From Cyanophora paradoxa (lineage: Eukaryota; Glaucocystophyceae; Cyanophorales; Cyanophoraceae): 64,000 nt of DNA. The position numbers and the translations under genes are program-made. The stretch is from assembly GCA_004431415.1 (NCBI GenBank), contig QPMI01000400.1:230435-294434 (forward strand), written 5' to 3'. Shown here in pieces: positions 32,750 to 44,914 of this stretch. Within the stretch, counting starts at the first letter, position 1, and each line of letters opens with the position of its first letter. The notes beneath the pieces are model-generated. The model had not been told where the DNA came from. It searched no databases and worked only from the letters and a program-made list of their open reading frames with translations.

Positions 32750-35700
32750 ATGCCCATGCAGACGCCCAAAGCCGGCGGCGGAGGCTCGAAGTTAGCAGCA
32801 GTCGGCGAGGATTCTGATGAGGACTCCTCCGTAGCTGCACCTCAGCCGGTCGTGCCAACGGGGCCCCGCGCGGCGGCAATCGCTGCATCCCAGCCAGTGG
32901 CAGCACCAGCCGCGGAAAAAACGCCTGCAGCGCCGGCCCCTTTGGCGACCGCACCGGCGCCTGCGGCCGCGGCCGCGGCGAAGCCCCGGGGCGAGCTGAG
33001 CGAGCTCTTTGGGGGCCTGTCGGACGACGACACGAGCGAGGGCGTGAGCCTGCGCTCCAACGCCACGCAGCGGAGGGCGGCGGCAGCAGCGGCGGCGGCG
33101 GCGGCGGCGCCGGCCCCGAGGTCTGCCACGCCGCCGGCGAGGCAGCCCACGCCGCCTCCTCCTCCGCGGAGAAGGTGGCCCCGCCGCGGAGCGCCACGCC
33201 GTCGCCGCCGCCGAGGCCGGCTGCGAGCAAGGCGGCGGGCTCGCACACGGAGTCGGACGGCGAGGTGCAGGCCTTCCAGGCCGACTCGCCCGTCCAGTCC
33301 CCGGCCACAAGCCGGCGCCGCCGCAGCCCGCCCCGGCCCCAGCGCCGGCCCCGGCAGCGGCGCGGAGCGGGCGCAGGAGACGGACTCGGACTCGGAGGAG
33401 GGAGAGGAGGGGCGCCGAGGCGGGCGGTGGCGCCGCAGCCGGCGAGCCCGCGGGCGCCAGCCAGGCGGCCCCACCCGGCCGGCACCCGCTCCTCCGCCTC
33501 CTCCCTCGCCTCCTCCGCCGACGCGCCGCCCGCCAAGCCGGCCCCCGCCCAGGTCCCCGCCCTCCCGCTCCCCAAGGCCGCCCCGGCGGCGAAGGCGGCC
33601 CCGGCGGCCAAGGCGGGGGCGGGGCGAAGCGGGGCGGGCCGGCGAAGCCGGGATCGACCTCCTCGGGGGTCTCCTCCGTCTCCGGCGCGTCTCCACCTCC
33701 GCCCGCTCCTCCTCCCGCAGAAGTCCTCCTCCCCGACCCGCCGCCCCGCCCCGCCACTGCCCACGCTCCCGCCCGCGCTCCGGTCCCACGCCAGCCCGGC
33801 GTCGCCGCGGCGCCGGCGAGGCGCGCCCCCGCGCGGCCAGCGGCGGCGGCGGCGGCGGGGCGCGGCCGGCGCGGTCGCCGGCGAAGGGGCGGGCCGGGAG
33901 CGGGCCGGCTCGGCGGTGCGGGCGGCGGCCTCGTCGCGGCGGCGGCGTCGCGGGTGACGGCGGCGGCGCGGCGGAAGGAGCGGGAGGAGCGCGAGGCGAT
34001 CCTCAACCGCCTGCGGGAGAACCCCCTCCACCTCAGCGTCTCCCTCGCTGACTCGCCCCCGCGCGACGGTGCCCCCCGCCCCCGCCCCCGCTCTCGCCGG
34101 CCCCCGACGCCCCCGCCCGCGCAGGCGAGTACGAAGGGGAGGGCGACGTGGAGGAGGAGGAGGAGGCGCTGGGCGGGGCGGGGGGCGGGGGCGGGGAGAG
34201 CAGCGCGAGCGCGACGCCGCAGCGGGGCCTCCACGGGGGCGAGGGGACGCCGAGCCCGCGGCGGGGCCGGCGATGGCGCGGACGCCCTCCTCGGGGGCTC
34301 CTCCCCGTCCCTCCCCCGCGGGGCGGCGGCGCGCAAGCGGAGCCACTCGCGGCGGAGCACGGGTTCCACCCGCACCTCCACGGCGCCGCCGCCCGCCGCG
34401 CCCCCTCCCGTCCCTCTCGCCCCCGCACAGCATCCGCGCCCGCCGCGCCCGCTCCGCCACCCCGACGGCGGGCCCTCGCCCACGCGCGACGCGGAGGCCC
34501 GAGGCCGGCGCCGGGGGCCGGGGCGGGGCGGGGGCCTGCTGGGCGGGGCGGCGCGGTGGCGGAGTACGTGTACCGGGCGATGAACGAGGGCCCCTGGAGC
34601 GGGGGCGGCCCCTCGGCCCCGCCTCCTCCATCGACCTGCCCCGAACCCCGCGCCGACGCCGGTCTTCGGGGCGCCGCCGCCGGGCGGGGCGACGCCGCCG
34701 CGGGCGCGGCAGGTGGACGTCGACCTCGAGAACGACGTCGACCCGCGCCCGCCGCCCGCCCGCGACGAGCGCTCCTCGCGCGGCGCGGCGCCCTGGCCGG
34801 GGCCCGCCGGGGAGGAGCTGCGGCTCAGCGCGGCGGGGGACGGCCTCGGCATGGGCCGCAAGCTCATCTCCCTCACCAACGAGTTCCGCGAGCGCATCCT
34901 CCAGGCCCGCCCGCCGGCCCCGCGGCACGGCGGGGGCGCTGACGGGGGCGAGGGCGCAGGACATCAGCAACAAGCTAAAGGCGCTGCAGGGGGAGCGGGC
35001 GGAGCGGGAGGCGGAGGTGGCGTCGCTGCGGCGGCGCGTGGCGAGCCTCGAGGGCGCCCTCGAGCAGGCCCGCGAGGAGGCCCGCGGCGCCGGCGACGCC
35101 CGCCTCCAGGCCCTCCTCGACAAGGCCCGCCCGCCCGCCCCGCCCCCCCGAGGGGCCGCTGACAGGGCGGGGCGGCGGTCAGGTCGCGGAGTGCGAGCGG
35201 CAGATCAGCCAGAAGACCATCGTCCACGTGCGCGTGGGCGGGGCGGCGGGGCGGGGCGGGGCGGCGGGGCGGCGGGGGCCTGAGGCGAGCGCAGAACGAG
35301 CTGCTGCAGCAGAAGCGGCGGGACCGGGAGCGGATCGAGGCGCTCGAGGGGGAGCTGCGGGAGGCCCGCGAGGAGCTCGAGGCGGCGCAGGAGCAGCTCG
35401 CCGCGGCGCGCGCCAAGGCCGACAAGCTCACCCTCGCCGTCCGCCGCGCCGAGTCCGAGCTCCGCGAGCGCGACGACGAGCTCGCGAAGGAGCGGAGCCG
35501 CAGCGCCTCCGCCTCCGCCTCGGCGCGCAGCGCGCCCGCCCCCTCCAAGCCCCGCTCCCGCTCCAAGTCGTCCTCCAAGACCAAGTCCTCCGCCTCCCGC
35601 CTCCGCTCCACCGAGGAGGGCCCCAGCGGGGACGAGTTCGACGACGAGGAGGACGAGGACGAGGGCAGCGAGTACAGCGACGAGGAGGAGGCGACGGAGG

Positions 35701-37472
35701 AGGACGAGGAGGCGACGGAGGAGGGAAGCGAGGAGGACGAGAAGCCGCGGCGCCGCCCCGCGAAGAAGGGCCGCAGCAAGAGCCGTAGCACGAGCCGCAG
35801 CCGGCGGCCGGCCCTCGAGCGGACGCGGGCGCAGGCGGAGGCCGAGTTCAAGCGGGGTGCGGCCGGGCGGGGGCGGGCGGGGGCGGGGCGGCGGGGCGGG
35901 GCGGTGACCAGGGGGCGCAGAGGAGGTGGAGCGGGCGATCGCGCAGGCGCGGCAGGAGGCCATCGCCGAGTTCTCCCTGCGGGTGCCCCCGCCCCTGTCC
36001 ACGCGAGGGGCGCCGCGCCGAGCGTGCGGGCCGCGCAGGAGCGGGAGCTGCGGGCGCGGATCAAGGACCTCGAGGCGGCGAGCGCGGAGCGGGCGTCTCC
36101 GCCGCGGCGGAGCGGCGAGGCCGAGCGGGCGCCGCGGCGGCAAAGGAGCGGGAGGCCCTCGAGGCGCGCGTCGCCGAGCTCGAGAAGGCCCTCCGCGACA
36201 AGGGCCCGCCCCGCCCCGCCCGCCCCGCCCGCGCGGCAGCGGCGCGACGTCTGACGGGCGCGCAGAGGCGGCGGTGACGCGGCGGGAGGAGCAGCTGGCG
36301 GCGGCGGAGCGGGAGGCGCGGGAGCAGCTGCGGGGGCGGAGGAGGCGCTGCAGAGGCGGGAGGCGCAGCTGCGGGAGGCCCAGGCGGCGGCCGCCAAGGC
36401 CCAGGAGGCCTCCTTCTCCGGCACGGCGCGGGCCGCGGCGCCCGGCGGGGAGGGCGCGGGGGTCGGCGAGGAGGCCGTGCGGGAGCGGGAGCGGGCGGCG
36501 GCGGAGCGGGCGGTGGCGTCGCAGGCGGCGGAGGTGAAGAAGCTGCAGCGGCAGCTCGCCGAGGCGCGGGCGCAGGCGCAGAGCAAGGCCAACAAGCTCA
36601 AGCTCTACCACGAGGCCCGCCCCGCCCCTCCCAACCCTCCCCTCGCCTCCTCCACGCGCTGAGGGGGCGGGGCGGGGCGCAGCAAGTCGGGCGCGTGCAG
36701 GCCTACGTGCGCAACTTCGAGCAGCGGGTGCAGGCGTACCGGAGCGCCGTGCAGCGGCTGCGCGTGGCGCGCTGCCAGGGCGGCAGCGACCTCTTCAAGT
36801 ACTCGTTCCACAGCGGGGAGCGGGAGCGGCGCTTCTGCCGGGTCTCGGACGACCGGCGGCGCCTCGAGTGGGGCAAGTCGCCCTCGAAGCTGAGCAGCGC
36901 GGCGGAGCTCGCACGCGTCGTGCGCATCACGTACGGGCCCCTCTCCGCCGCCTTCGCGCAGAGCGCCAAGAGCAACCCCGTGCCCTGGCGCTGCTTCTCC
37001 CTCGTCGAGCCCTCCCGCACCTACGACTTCGAGGCCCCCAACGACGGTGCCCCGACTCGCGCCCCGCCCCGCCGCCCGCTCCGGCCGATCGCGGCGGACC
37101 GCAGAGGCGCTGGTCACGTGGTTCATGGGCCTGCAGTCGCTGCTGCCGCAGGTGCCGAAGCAGAGCCTGATGAGCGCCGGCGCGCTCCTCTGGCGCCGCG
37201 TCCGCATGCGCATGGACTACTTCGCCGCCGAGCGCAACGTCACCCGCCGCGACATCGTCCAGACCGCCATGGCCGGCCTCGACCCCGCCAAGTTCCAGCC
37301 CATCCCCCCCAGCCCCACCCACGCAGCCGCCCCGCCCGCCGGTTCCTCCGCCTACCCCGCCGGACCCTCCGGCTCCTCCGCCTATCCAGTGGGCCCCTCC
37401 GGCGCCAACCCAGGCACGGCGCGCGGGGCCGCGGGCACCGCGAGGCCCACCGCAGCCCCCCTCCGCAGGTAG
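32750..37472 (+). CDS. long coiled-coil protein with C-terminal PH-like domain
   Basis: The N-terminal third is disordered and rich in Ala, Pro and acidic Ser clusters (ELSELFGGLSDDDTSEG, SHTESDGEVQAFQADS). The middle is coiled coil: MGRKLISLTNEFRERILQ, DISNKLKALQGERAEREAEV, IEALEGELREAREELEAAQE and KEREALEARVAELEKALRDK. An acidic patch (DEEDEDEGSEYSDEEEATEE) and a basic RS-like patch (KGRSKSRSTSRSRRP) interrupt it. The C-terminal exons give KYSFHSGERERRFCRVSDDR, RRLEWGKSPSKLSSAAEL, WRCFSLVEPSRTYDFEAPND and EALVTWFMGLQSLLPQVP. This has the strand-and-Trp pattern of PRAF/PLC-type PH domains, so a membrane-linked scaffold is likely. Two in-frame GC-AG introns lie here (34905-34959 and 35125-35182), and a third at 36615-36682. 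N-terminal exon joins around 33.1-34.6 kb are uncertain, and one may cover two genes. Confidence 0.6.
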
Positions 37473-37613
37473 CGATCGCACGCTGAACAGTATCGCAGTA
37501 CGGCAGAGAGGCTCGCAGGCGGCAGGGGGGGCAGAACACACGGCAGGGGCCTTCGGGGAACGGTCGCGCCGGGACGGGTACTTCAAATTCTGGAGTGCGC
37601 TTAGCTCGGAAAA

Positions 37614-38917
37614 ATGGAGGGCTTCGCCGCTGCGCAGGCGGGGCGCGCAGCGAGCAGGCGCTCCCCGCGGGCTGCACTCGCCTGGTCGCAGGCCGCTGGC
37701 TTTGGCCCCGCCTCGAGCGGCGGACCCAGGCTCACCACCGACGCGATGCCCGCGCCCAGCTCGTTCTCTAGAGCGGCCGCAGACTCGATGCGACCTCGCG
37801 CGAACGCGCGTGTGCCCCCTCGCGCCCTCCGCGCGCGCCGCGTAGTGGATCAACCCATGGCCATCGAGAAGTCTACAGGCCCTGGAAGTGCGCCAAATCT
37901 TGTTGAAGCATTTCGTATACCTCTAACTGCCTGGAGCAGCCGACGCGTCAAGCTGGGTGGACTCCCGCGTGCAGGTTCGACGTGGTGGCGCCGAGGGCCA
38001 TTCGCCGGCCCCAGCGCGCGCGCAGTTCCATCCTTACGCTTCAGGGATGAAGACTGTGCCTAATAGTCCCCGCAGCTGCCCCTCGGCGCAGAAACCATTG
38101 CGTCTTTCGTCGCCAGCGCTGTGGGCACGCAGCTGTGCGATAACTTAATGCCTTCGGATCGGGATTGCCGCGGCTTTCGAGCGGCGTGCGTCGGAGCGGC
38201 GACGAGTGCGCGCCCTGCGTTCCATTTTCCACCGCGCAGCCTCAAGGAATGCGTGGCCACCGCTGCAGGCATCACGCTGCGCAGTCTTCACGACAGCTGC
38301 AGTTCGCTCCTGTGCAAGTACCTGCCTACGCTCGCTACGCCGTGCGTTTCTTGCACTCTCTTCGTTCTTGATTGATAGCGTTGCTCTTGGCCTAAATTGA
38401 TCGCACTTTCCCAGCATCTTCGTGCCTGCCTGGGCTGCGGACGTGATCCGTGTCGCCGTTCTGCCTCTTCTGTCGACCTTCCTTGTTCAGTTCCTTCGGA
38501 AGATCCCCAAGTACGCCTTGTAGCATGCATTTCGCTTTTTCTGAAACCTGAGATCCGGCCTGGTCCTGCAGGCGCAATCGCGAAAGGCAGAGATTCATCT
38601 CTCTCAGCAACCGCCCTGCGGGGGATCCCACCCGAGCGTGCTGCGCGTGAGCGTCTTCCATCCCCCTCCATCGCCCGCCTCCTCTCAGCTTTGGGCAGAT
38701 GCTTCACCAACGCCCAGAACGTGCTGCTGACGCCGTGCTGCCATCTTGCCGTCTGCAGCGAGTGCTACAGCGAGAGAATCGAGTACCTCGCGTGCGCCCT
38801 CGCCCCCGCCTCTGATCATGCACACCTTGCCCCGGCGGTTGACAGCGGGGGGGCACCAGGAACTGCCCGATCTGCCGCGTGCGGGTCGAGCGCGCCTACG
38901 CCGTCATCTTCCCCTAA
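37614..38917 (+). CDS. protein with C-terminal RING (C3HC4) finger
   Basis: The last two exons give RCFTNAQNVLLTPCCHLAVC, SECYSERIEYLA and, after an intron of about 75 bases, NCPICRVRVERAYAVIFP-stop. The pattern C..C-x-x-PC-x-H-x3-C-x2-C...CPIC at the extreme C-terminus is that of MUL1/IAP-like E3 ubiquitin ligases. The first Cys pair falls at an exon boundary (probably a GC donor near 38640), so its spacing is not settled. Upstream exons include ETIASFVASAVGTQLCDNLM, SLKECVATAAGITLRSLHDS and AADVIRVAVLPLLSTFLVQF, hydrophobic helices I cannot assign. Start at Met 37614 is tentative. Confidence 0.5.
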
Positions 38918-39282
38918 TTATAAACCTCACGCCGCACCGGCTCCCGCGTGGCCTCGCTTCAGCTAACTTATATTTGGGGACACCTGCTCGCCATGGCCCG
39001 TCGACTTTGACGTCCCAGCGCCGCCCCGCCTTGCTCGCGTGTTCGAGCATCCCGGGACGTGTCGCACGTGTGCTGGAAAAGAATGAAACGTCTTCAAAAA
39101 CATGCGCTAACGCTCAATGCACGCGCTGGTTGCATCGCTACGCCTAGACCTAACTAGACCTGCGGCTACGTCTATACCAAGATAATTCAGAACGCACTAA
39201 AACGATTAAGCTGAAGCTTATGCCTTTACAATATGCGGAAAGGAAAGGAAAGTGCGGCGCCGGCGGCCAGGCTGTGGCCGGC
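38918..39282. other. intergenic between convergent RING and secreted-protein genes
   Basis: Contains an AT-richer stretch at about 39150-39225 and no recognisable coding or RNA feature. Confidence 0.4.
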
Positions 39283-41026
39283 CTAATGGTGCGGGGAGAG
39301 GCTGGGGCCGATGGAGTGTGGCATGACGGGCGCGTCGCGGTGCGGCGCCGACATGTTGTTCGAGAGGAGCCAGGGCGAGAAGCTGCGCCCCGCCCGGGTC
39401 AGGCAAAGCAGCCGTTGAAACAGGGCGGCGGGGCGGGGCGGTCCCACCTGACGGCGTCGGTGACGGTGTCGGGGGACTCGCGGCGGGTGACGGTCGCGCT
39501 CTCCCACCCGTCGAAGCTGCGCACGAGGACGGCGTCCCACTCGGAGAGGCGGCGCGGGTCGGCGAGCTCCGCGAGCTGCAGGCCGAGCTTGTAGGCGACG
39601 ACGGGCTTGGCGCTCGCGCGCGTGAGGTCCGTGATGCGCAGGCCGCGGTTCTTCGCGAGGGTCTTCACGTAGAACTGCGCCAGGGCCACCTGGATGCTCG
39701 ACACGAAGGAGCGCGACACCAGGTGCTGCAGCACCTGCCGCGCAGGGCGTCAGTCGACGTCGCGGGGGCGGGGGCGGGTGGGCGCGCGGGGCGGGCGCGC
39801 CTCGTCCTCGATCTTGAGGGCGACGTCGGCGTTGACGGGGCCCGGGAGGGCGCGGCGGATGCCGAGGGAGCCGCCGTCGGCGATGCGCTTCACCTGGAGG
39901 CGCTCCTCGGGGTTCGAGGTGACGATCTCCAGCGGCTCCCGGACGGTGAGCTTGTACCCCGAGCTCTTCCGCATGATCTTCCGCATCTGGGCGATGAGCT
40001 CCTCGTAGCTGTGCTTCAGCGACACGTTCATCTTCAGCGGCTCGTCCAACCGAACCTGGCCCCGCCCCGCCCCGCCCGTCGGCGAACGCGGCGCCGGCGG
40101 CGGGCGGCGGGGCCAGCGCGGCGCACCTCGATCGCGCCCCGGACCTTCACGTCGACCGCAGACTCCAGCTTCAGCTCCTTGAGGCTGCCCCTCCCCGGCA
40201 GCTCGATCTCCCTCGGCTGGGACCGGCCGCGCTGGGTGAGCCGCGGCGGTGGGCGGCCCCCCCGCTCCGCCCCGCCCCGCGCACCATCTTGAGGCGGACG
40301 TTGTGGTTCTCGGGCGCCTCGACGCGTAGCGTAATGGGTCCCCGAACCTGGATGTCGGGGAACCGCAGGAGGAGGTCCAGCTGAGCCGGCGAGGCGGCCT
40401 GCGCCTGCACAACGCCCGTCGTCTGCTCGGCCGGGCCCGGCACACCAACGAAGTTCGGGAGCTGCACGGTCTTCCAGTCCAGTCCGTCGACGAGCGACAG
40501 CTGCGCCGGGGCGAGTTAAGCAAATCTGTGGCGAGAGGGTGCGGGCTATGAGGCCGCGGGCTGTGCGGTCGCGGGCTATCCAGCGCGTCGGGAGCCCGTG
40601 ACGGGATGGCAAGGCGTGAAACATACCTGGAATGGGAGCTTGTCTACTGTCAAAGAAATGTTATACAGAACGCCTGGAGCAGTCGCGCGTCAGCTCTGGA
40701 TTTCTTCCATGCGCGCGCCAATTAGCAAGTTCACGCACCCACTGCAACCTGCGCAGAATTGCAAAACTTCAGCTTGAAAGGGCTACCCGACATATTCTGC
40801 TTGTTGATGTGCTTCACCGCGTGCTGGGATCGATGGGGTCACATGGACATCGAGTCCGAACCTTCGGGGGCTTCGAACAAACCTTCACTGCGTCGTCGAG
40901 AACGTCGTTGAGGCCCGTTCGTTCCTGCGCTCGGAGAGGAACCGAAACTCCGGTATCCGCAGCCGCCTGCTGTAACAGTGCCACGGCAAGAACGAGAGCC
41001 GCCACGCCCAGCGCGGCGCGCGCCAT
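39283..41026 (-). CDS. predicted secreted/ER protein of unknown family
   Basis: Begins with a signal peptide MARAALGVAALVLAVALLQQ with cleavage expected after AAAD, then TGVSVPLRAQERTGLNDVLD. Further exons give WKTVQLPNFVGVPGPAEQTT, LDLLLRFPDIQVRGPITLRV, LKELKLESAVDVKVRGAIEV, HSYEELIAQMRKIMRKSSGY, and VSSIQVALAQFYVKTLAKNR. The end is FSPWLLSNNM...SLSPHH-stop. Alternating hydrophobic strands followed by an amphipathic helix recall lipid-binding barrels such as BPI/SMP folds, but the likeness is to pattern only. No transmembrane helix besides the signal is seen. A BPI-like role would be a guess. Confidence 0.6.
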
Positions 41027-41350
41027 GGTGTTCTTTGTGCTCAGTCGATCTATGTCTCTCTCTTTCGCTGCACGGCTGCCGAGCTTGAGGGTTCCGTGTT
41101 CACTTGCTTTCGTCACCAGCTACTCTATGCGTACCCCCGGCTGCGTCCCCCTGGCCCCTGCGTTCGGCGCATCGGTTGCCAGAACTTCGAACGCGAGCGC
41201 GCTGAACGCGAGCGCTGCGATGATGCAGCTGCCAAAAAGTACTGGTGCATTGTGGTATTGACAAAAACATCAAAGGGATCGAGTCAAAAAAAGTCCAAAG
41301 AAGGGAAAAAGCAAAGCAGTCTCGACTAACGCAAAGAATACGCGACAGAG

Positions 41351-43817
41351 CTACTGCGAGGGCGCCGCGGCGGAGCTGGCGCTGCCGCGGCGGCCGGAGG
41401 GCGGGCGGGGGCGGGGCCCCGCGCTGGCCGCGCGGCGGCGCGGCACTGGGCCCGCCGACTGTGCGCGGCCGGACGCGGGGGCCGCTGCCGCCGCCTTCGG
41501 TCCAGCGCTGCCTGACGCCGGTCGGCCGCGCTGCACGGGAGCGAGAGGGGGCGGGCGGCCGACGCAGCAGTGCGGGAAAGGAGGGAGGATGACGATGCGG
41601 CGGGGGCGAGAGAGGGGTCGGCTTGAGGAGAGGCGCGGGCGGAAGGGGCGCGGGCGGAGGGGCGCGGGCGGAAGGGACGTGCGGGAGGCCGGGCCCGGCG
41701 AGGTCCTCGCGGGGACCGGCTCGAAGAGGCCGTGCCGGGGTTCGGGGACGGGCGGCGGGCCGGTCGGGGCCGGGGGGGCGGGCGGGGGCGGGGGCGGGGC
41801 GGGCTGTGGGGCGGGGCGGGCGGGCGGGGCGGGGCGGCGGGCTCGAGGGCGTCGGCGAGGAGGAGGTCGAGGGGCCGGGGCCCGAGAAGAGCCGCTGGTA
41901 GCGCGCCACCGTCCCCCGCCGCGGGTACACCACCTCGAAGCCGCCCCGCCGCTCCATCTGCCCCCGGCCCGCCCGCCCCGTCACACGAGGCCGCCGCGCG
42001 CGCGGGCGGGGGCGGGCCTCGCGGCGGATCTCGAGGACGGCGCGGCGCTCCTCGGGGCTCGCCGCCGCCAGCCGCATCTTTGCCAGCGGCGTGAGGGCCA
42101 CGGGCCTGCCGCGAGGGTCGGCCCCGTGCCGGGCCAGGCCAGGGCGGGGGGGTGGAGGGCCTGGCGGGGAGGTCGGGGCGGGGCGGGGCGAGGGCGAGGA
42201 TGTTGAGGAGGTCGGCGTAGACGCGGGGCTTGACCTGCTTGTCGAGGACGGTCGGCAGGTCCAGGGAGGGCGCCCCGTTGCACTCCAGCAGCAGCGGCCG
42301 CAGCCGCCGGTCCAGCATCACGTCCACCCCCAGCATCTGGAAGCAGTTCCCCCGCCCCGGCACGTGCTTCCTCACCGCCGCCGCCACCGTCGACTCGGCC
42401 GCCAGCACCGCCTGCCCCGGCTCGGTCAGCGGCGGCGGGGCGGGGCGGGGCGCAACGCGGGGCGCGGGCCTTGACGACGACGTCGGCGAGGGAGGCGCGG
42501 AGGCGGTCGACGTCGACGCCGTGCTTGCGCATGAAGCGCCACAGGCCGCCCAGGTTCCACTTGCTCCCGACGTCGTCCCGGCTCGGGTCCTCGTTCTCCA
42601 CGAAGTTCGGCGACCGCGACTGCAGCGTGTAGTTCGTCAGGTGCTGCCCCCGCCGTCAGCCCGCACGCCTCGTGCGGCCGGCACCGGGGCCGGGGCCGGG
42701 GCCGGGGCGGGGGACCATGAAGGTGTTGGACGCGTTCTCGCGGCCGCGCTTGTACTTCTGCGTGCAGAAGCGCACGAGGCCGTCCTCGTGCAGGTAGACC
42801 ACCAGGGGCTCCCAGCTCGCCACCAGCGCGTAGAGCCGGAGGTCGAACTTGTAGCCCCGCACGAGGTACGGGTCGTCGATGTAGCGCTGCACGACCCGGT
42901 CCCCCGGCGGCATCGCCGAGAGCCTGCCGCGCCGCCGCCTCGGCGCCCGTGCTCGCGGCGGGGGCGGGCGGCGGCGGACGTGGAGAAGAGGCGGATGCCG
43001 TGGCCCCCGTAGGAGTGCTTGGGCTTGGAGATGAAGAGGGTGCCCGGCGGCTCGCGCGCGTGCGCCGCCGCGAACGCCGCCTCCTCCTCCGGCAGCACCT
43101 GAGTTGGTCCCGCCGTCTCAGCGGATTCGGGGACTGCGGCGCGGGGCGCGCGCGCACGAAGCTCTCCGGGAAGAGGCCGCCGTACTCCTCGGGGAAGGCC
43201 GCCTTCATTCGGTTCAGGTGGGCGTAGAGCGTGTCCTTCTTCCGCAAAACGCCCATCCCTTCGCAGCGTTCAGCCCAACCGCCCCCTTCGCCGCCAGGAC
43301 CCGGCGGGGCGGCGACCCGCCGGCGTCACCTGGGAAACTGTTGGTCTTCTGCAAGGGTTTCAGGCGCTCGTAGCACTTGTTCGCTGGAGGCCACGGGCGT
43401 CAGCGGAGAGCGGCGCATCCGAAAACGGCTACTCGAGCTTGCCCAGCTGAGTCCTGGACCAGAGGAGCGTGTACTTCGTGCCCTTCTCGATGCGCTGGTA
43501 GCCGAACTGCTTCATCAGGCTCTTGACGACCCTCGCGTTGGCCTTCTCGTGGCCGAGAAGCTTGTACACCATTAACGGCCCCGGGCCGGGCTTTGAGCTT
43601 GCGCCAGTATCCGCGTCCTCCGGCTCGAGCGCTGCCGCACGCAGTGCTCCTCGGCTCACAGCTCGCCTGGCACGAGCGCGAGCGCACCGTCGGGCTCATC
43701 GATGTCCTCTGCTTCGTCATCTTCCTCTGCCGCCGCATCGCGCGCCACCCTCTCCTCCTCATCCTCCTCGGCCCACGCCGTCGACCGCCGAACGGCCGGC
43801 ACTTGGCCGCGCTCCAT
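41351..43817 (-). CDS. tubulin-tyrosine-ligase family (TTLL) ligase
   Basis: TTLL enzymes add glutamate, glycine or tyrosine to tubulin, usually in cilia or centrioles. The start MERGQVPAVRRSTAW and an acidic exon lead, by in-frame GC-AG introns, to MVYKLLGHEKANARVVKSLM, KQFGYQRIEKGTKYTLLWSR and NKCYERLKPLQKTNSFPG. The last is the TTL 'QRINHFPG' box. The ATP-grasp core follows: MGVLRKKDTLYAHLNRMKAA, ISKPKHSYGGHGIRLF, VVQRYIDDPYLVRGYKFDLR, LYALVASWEPLVVYLHEDGL, KWNLGGLWRFMRKHGVDVDR, FQMLGVDVMLDRRLRPLLLE and CNGAPSLDL. The catalytic K, the RxD of KFDLR and the DxxLxPxLLExN motif are present. HLTNYTLQS is also seen. The Ala/Pro-rich C-terminus after YQRLFSGP is uncertain; a stop at 41351 is one possibility. 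The exact modification is not decidable. Confidence 0.9.
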
Positions 43818-43859
43818 TCTACGCTGTCAGCAGTTCGATGCAGGGTTCACAAGTGTGGC

Positions 43860-44914
43860 ACGTGAGCATGCTGACCAGCAGGGACGTCAACTGAAGCTCA
43901 AGCTGGCTGCAGGTCCAAGAACCGGCACGTCAACTGGGCACCCACATGCGTTGATCACGATCGATCAGCCGGTGAAGCTGTAGGGCTCGGAGCAAGGCCA
44001 CAGCAGGCTGCAGGCTCTCAATCAAGCTCTGACGGCTGCAGATCCGGGGTACAACAAACTCAAACTGCCACAAACCTCCGGACTACGCACGCAGCAGCCA
44101 CGCAGCAACAGTTCTAGTACTGGTAGGCAACCTGCTGGGCGGCTCCAAGTTCTGCAGCAGGCGGGCGGTATGCAGGGGCTGGTCGCCAAGTACGGTGTGT
44201 GCAAAGAACGATCCGCGCGGTTCGCAGTGAATGCATTCTCACTCGTCGAGCGCAGGTTTCTGGAGCGGCAGGTGCGGGAGCAGGGTGCCTGACTTCGCGC
44301 CGACTGACTCTTTCTGGTTAGGCTGACGCGCAGGCATATCACGTCACAGAGCAGCGGCGGCACCTACAGCATCACGTACAAAGAGTGAGTCGCCTCGCGA
44401 GTCGGGCCCTCCAGCCGTGCGCGGGCACGTATGCACGTATGCACTTATATATATACATTCCGCATTCCAGCAAGAACGATCGGGACAAGGTCGTTGTTCT
44501 ACAGGGGAAACCGTGGATATTTAATGGCCAAACGCCACTTCCCCAGGGCTTCGCCAGCGGGTGCGCTCGAGGCCTAGGGTGTGAGAGACGCGCGGCCAGT
44601 GGTTCATAGCTATCGAATAGAGACTCTCACGCGCGGCACTAGGTCGAGCGCTAGCTCTCGTTGAAGAGGGCCGAGATGCCTTGCGCATGCGCCGCACCAG
44701 CTTGACTCAGTGACTCGGGGGACAGGTTCAAGTTCAAGTCCGGGAAAGGGAGGTGCCACATCATGTTCTGTGAGACCGAGGAGGACGCGGAGTGCTGGGT
44801 GCGCTACCGTGCACTCTCAGCCAGCCTCGCTAGCGCTGCCGCTACCGGGCGCCTTCCGATGTCGCGCCCCAGGTGAAGGCCCTCGGTGGGAACGTGAACA
44901 CCGTCCTGCGATAA
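43860..44914 (+). CDS. candidate multi-exon gene with PH-like C-terminus
   Basis: Exons 44711-44798 and 44873-44914 join in frame to DSGDRFKFKSGKGRCHIMFC and ETEEDAECWVKALGGNVNTV then LR-stop. This matches the last strands and Trp helix of a PH domain ('..A.T.EE...WV.AL'). Upstream, exon 44471-44547 encodes KNDRDKVVVLQGKPWIFNGQ, and an earlier exon TSQSSGGTYSITYKD. A further upstream stretch, LQALNQALTAADPGYNKLKL and MQGLVAKYGVCKERSARFAV, may be the N-terminal part. Not all phases could be reconciled, so the boundaries are approximate. Confidence 0.4.

Noticed and set aside
32679-35123. Minus-strand open frame of over 800 codons opposite the coiled-coil gene
   Set aside because: Antisense shadow: very high GC removes stops; the product is low-complexity Arg/Pro/Ala, while the plus strand gives heptads and a PH domain.
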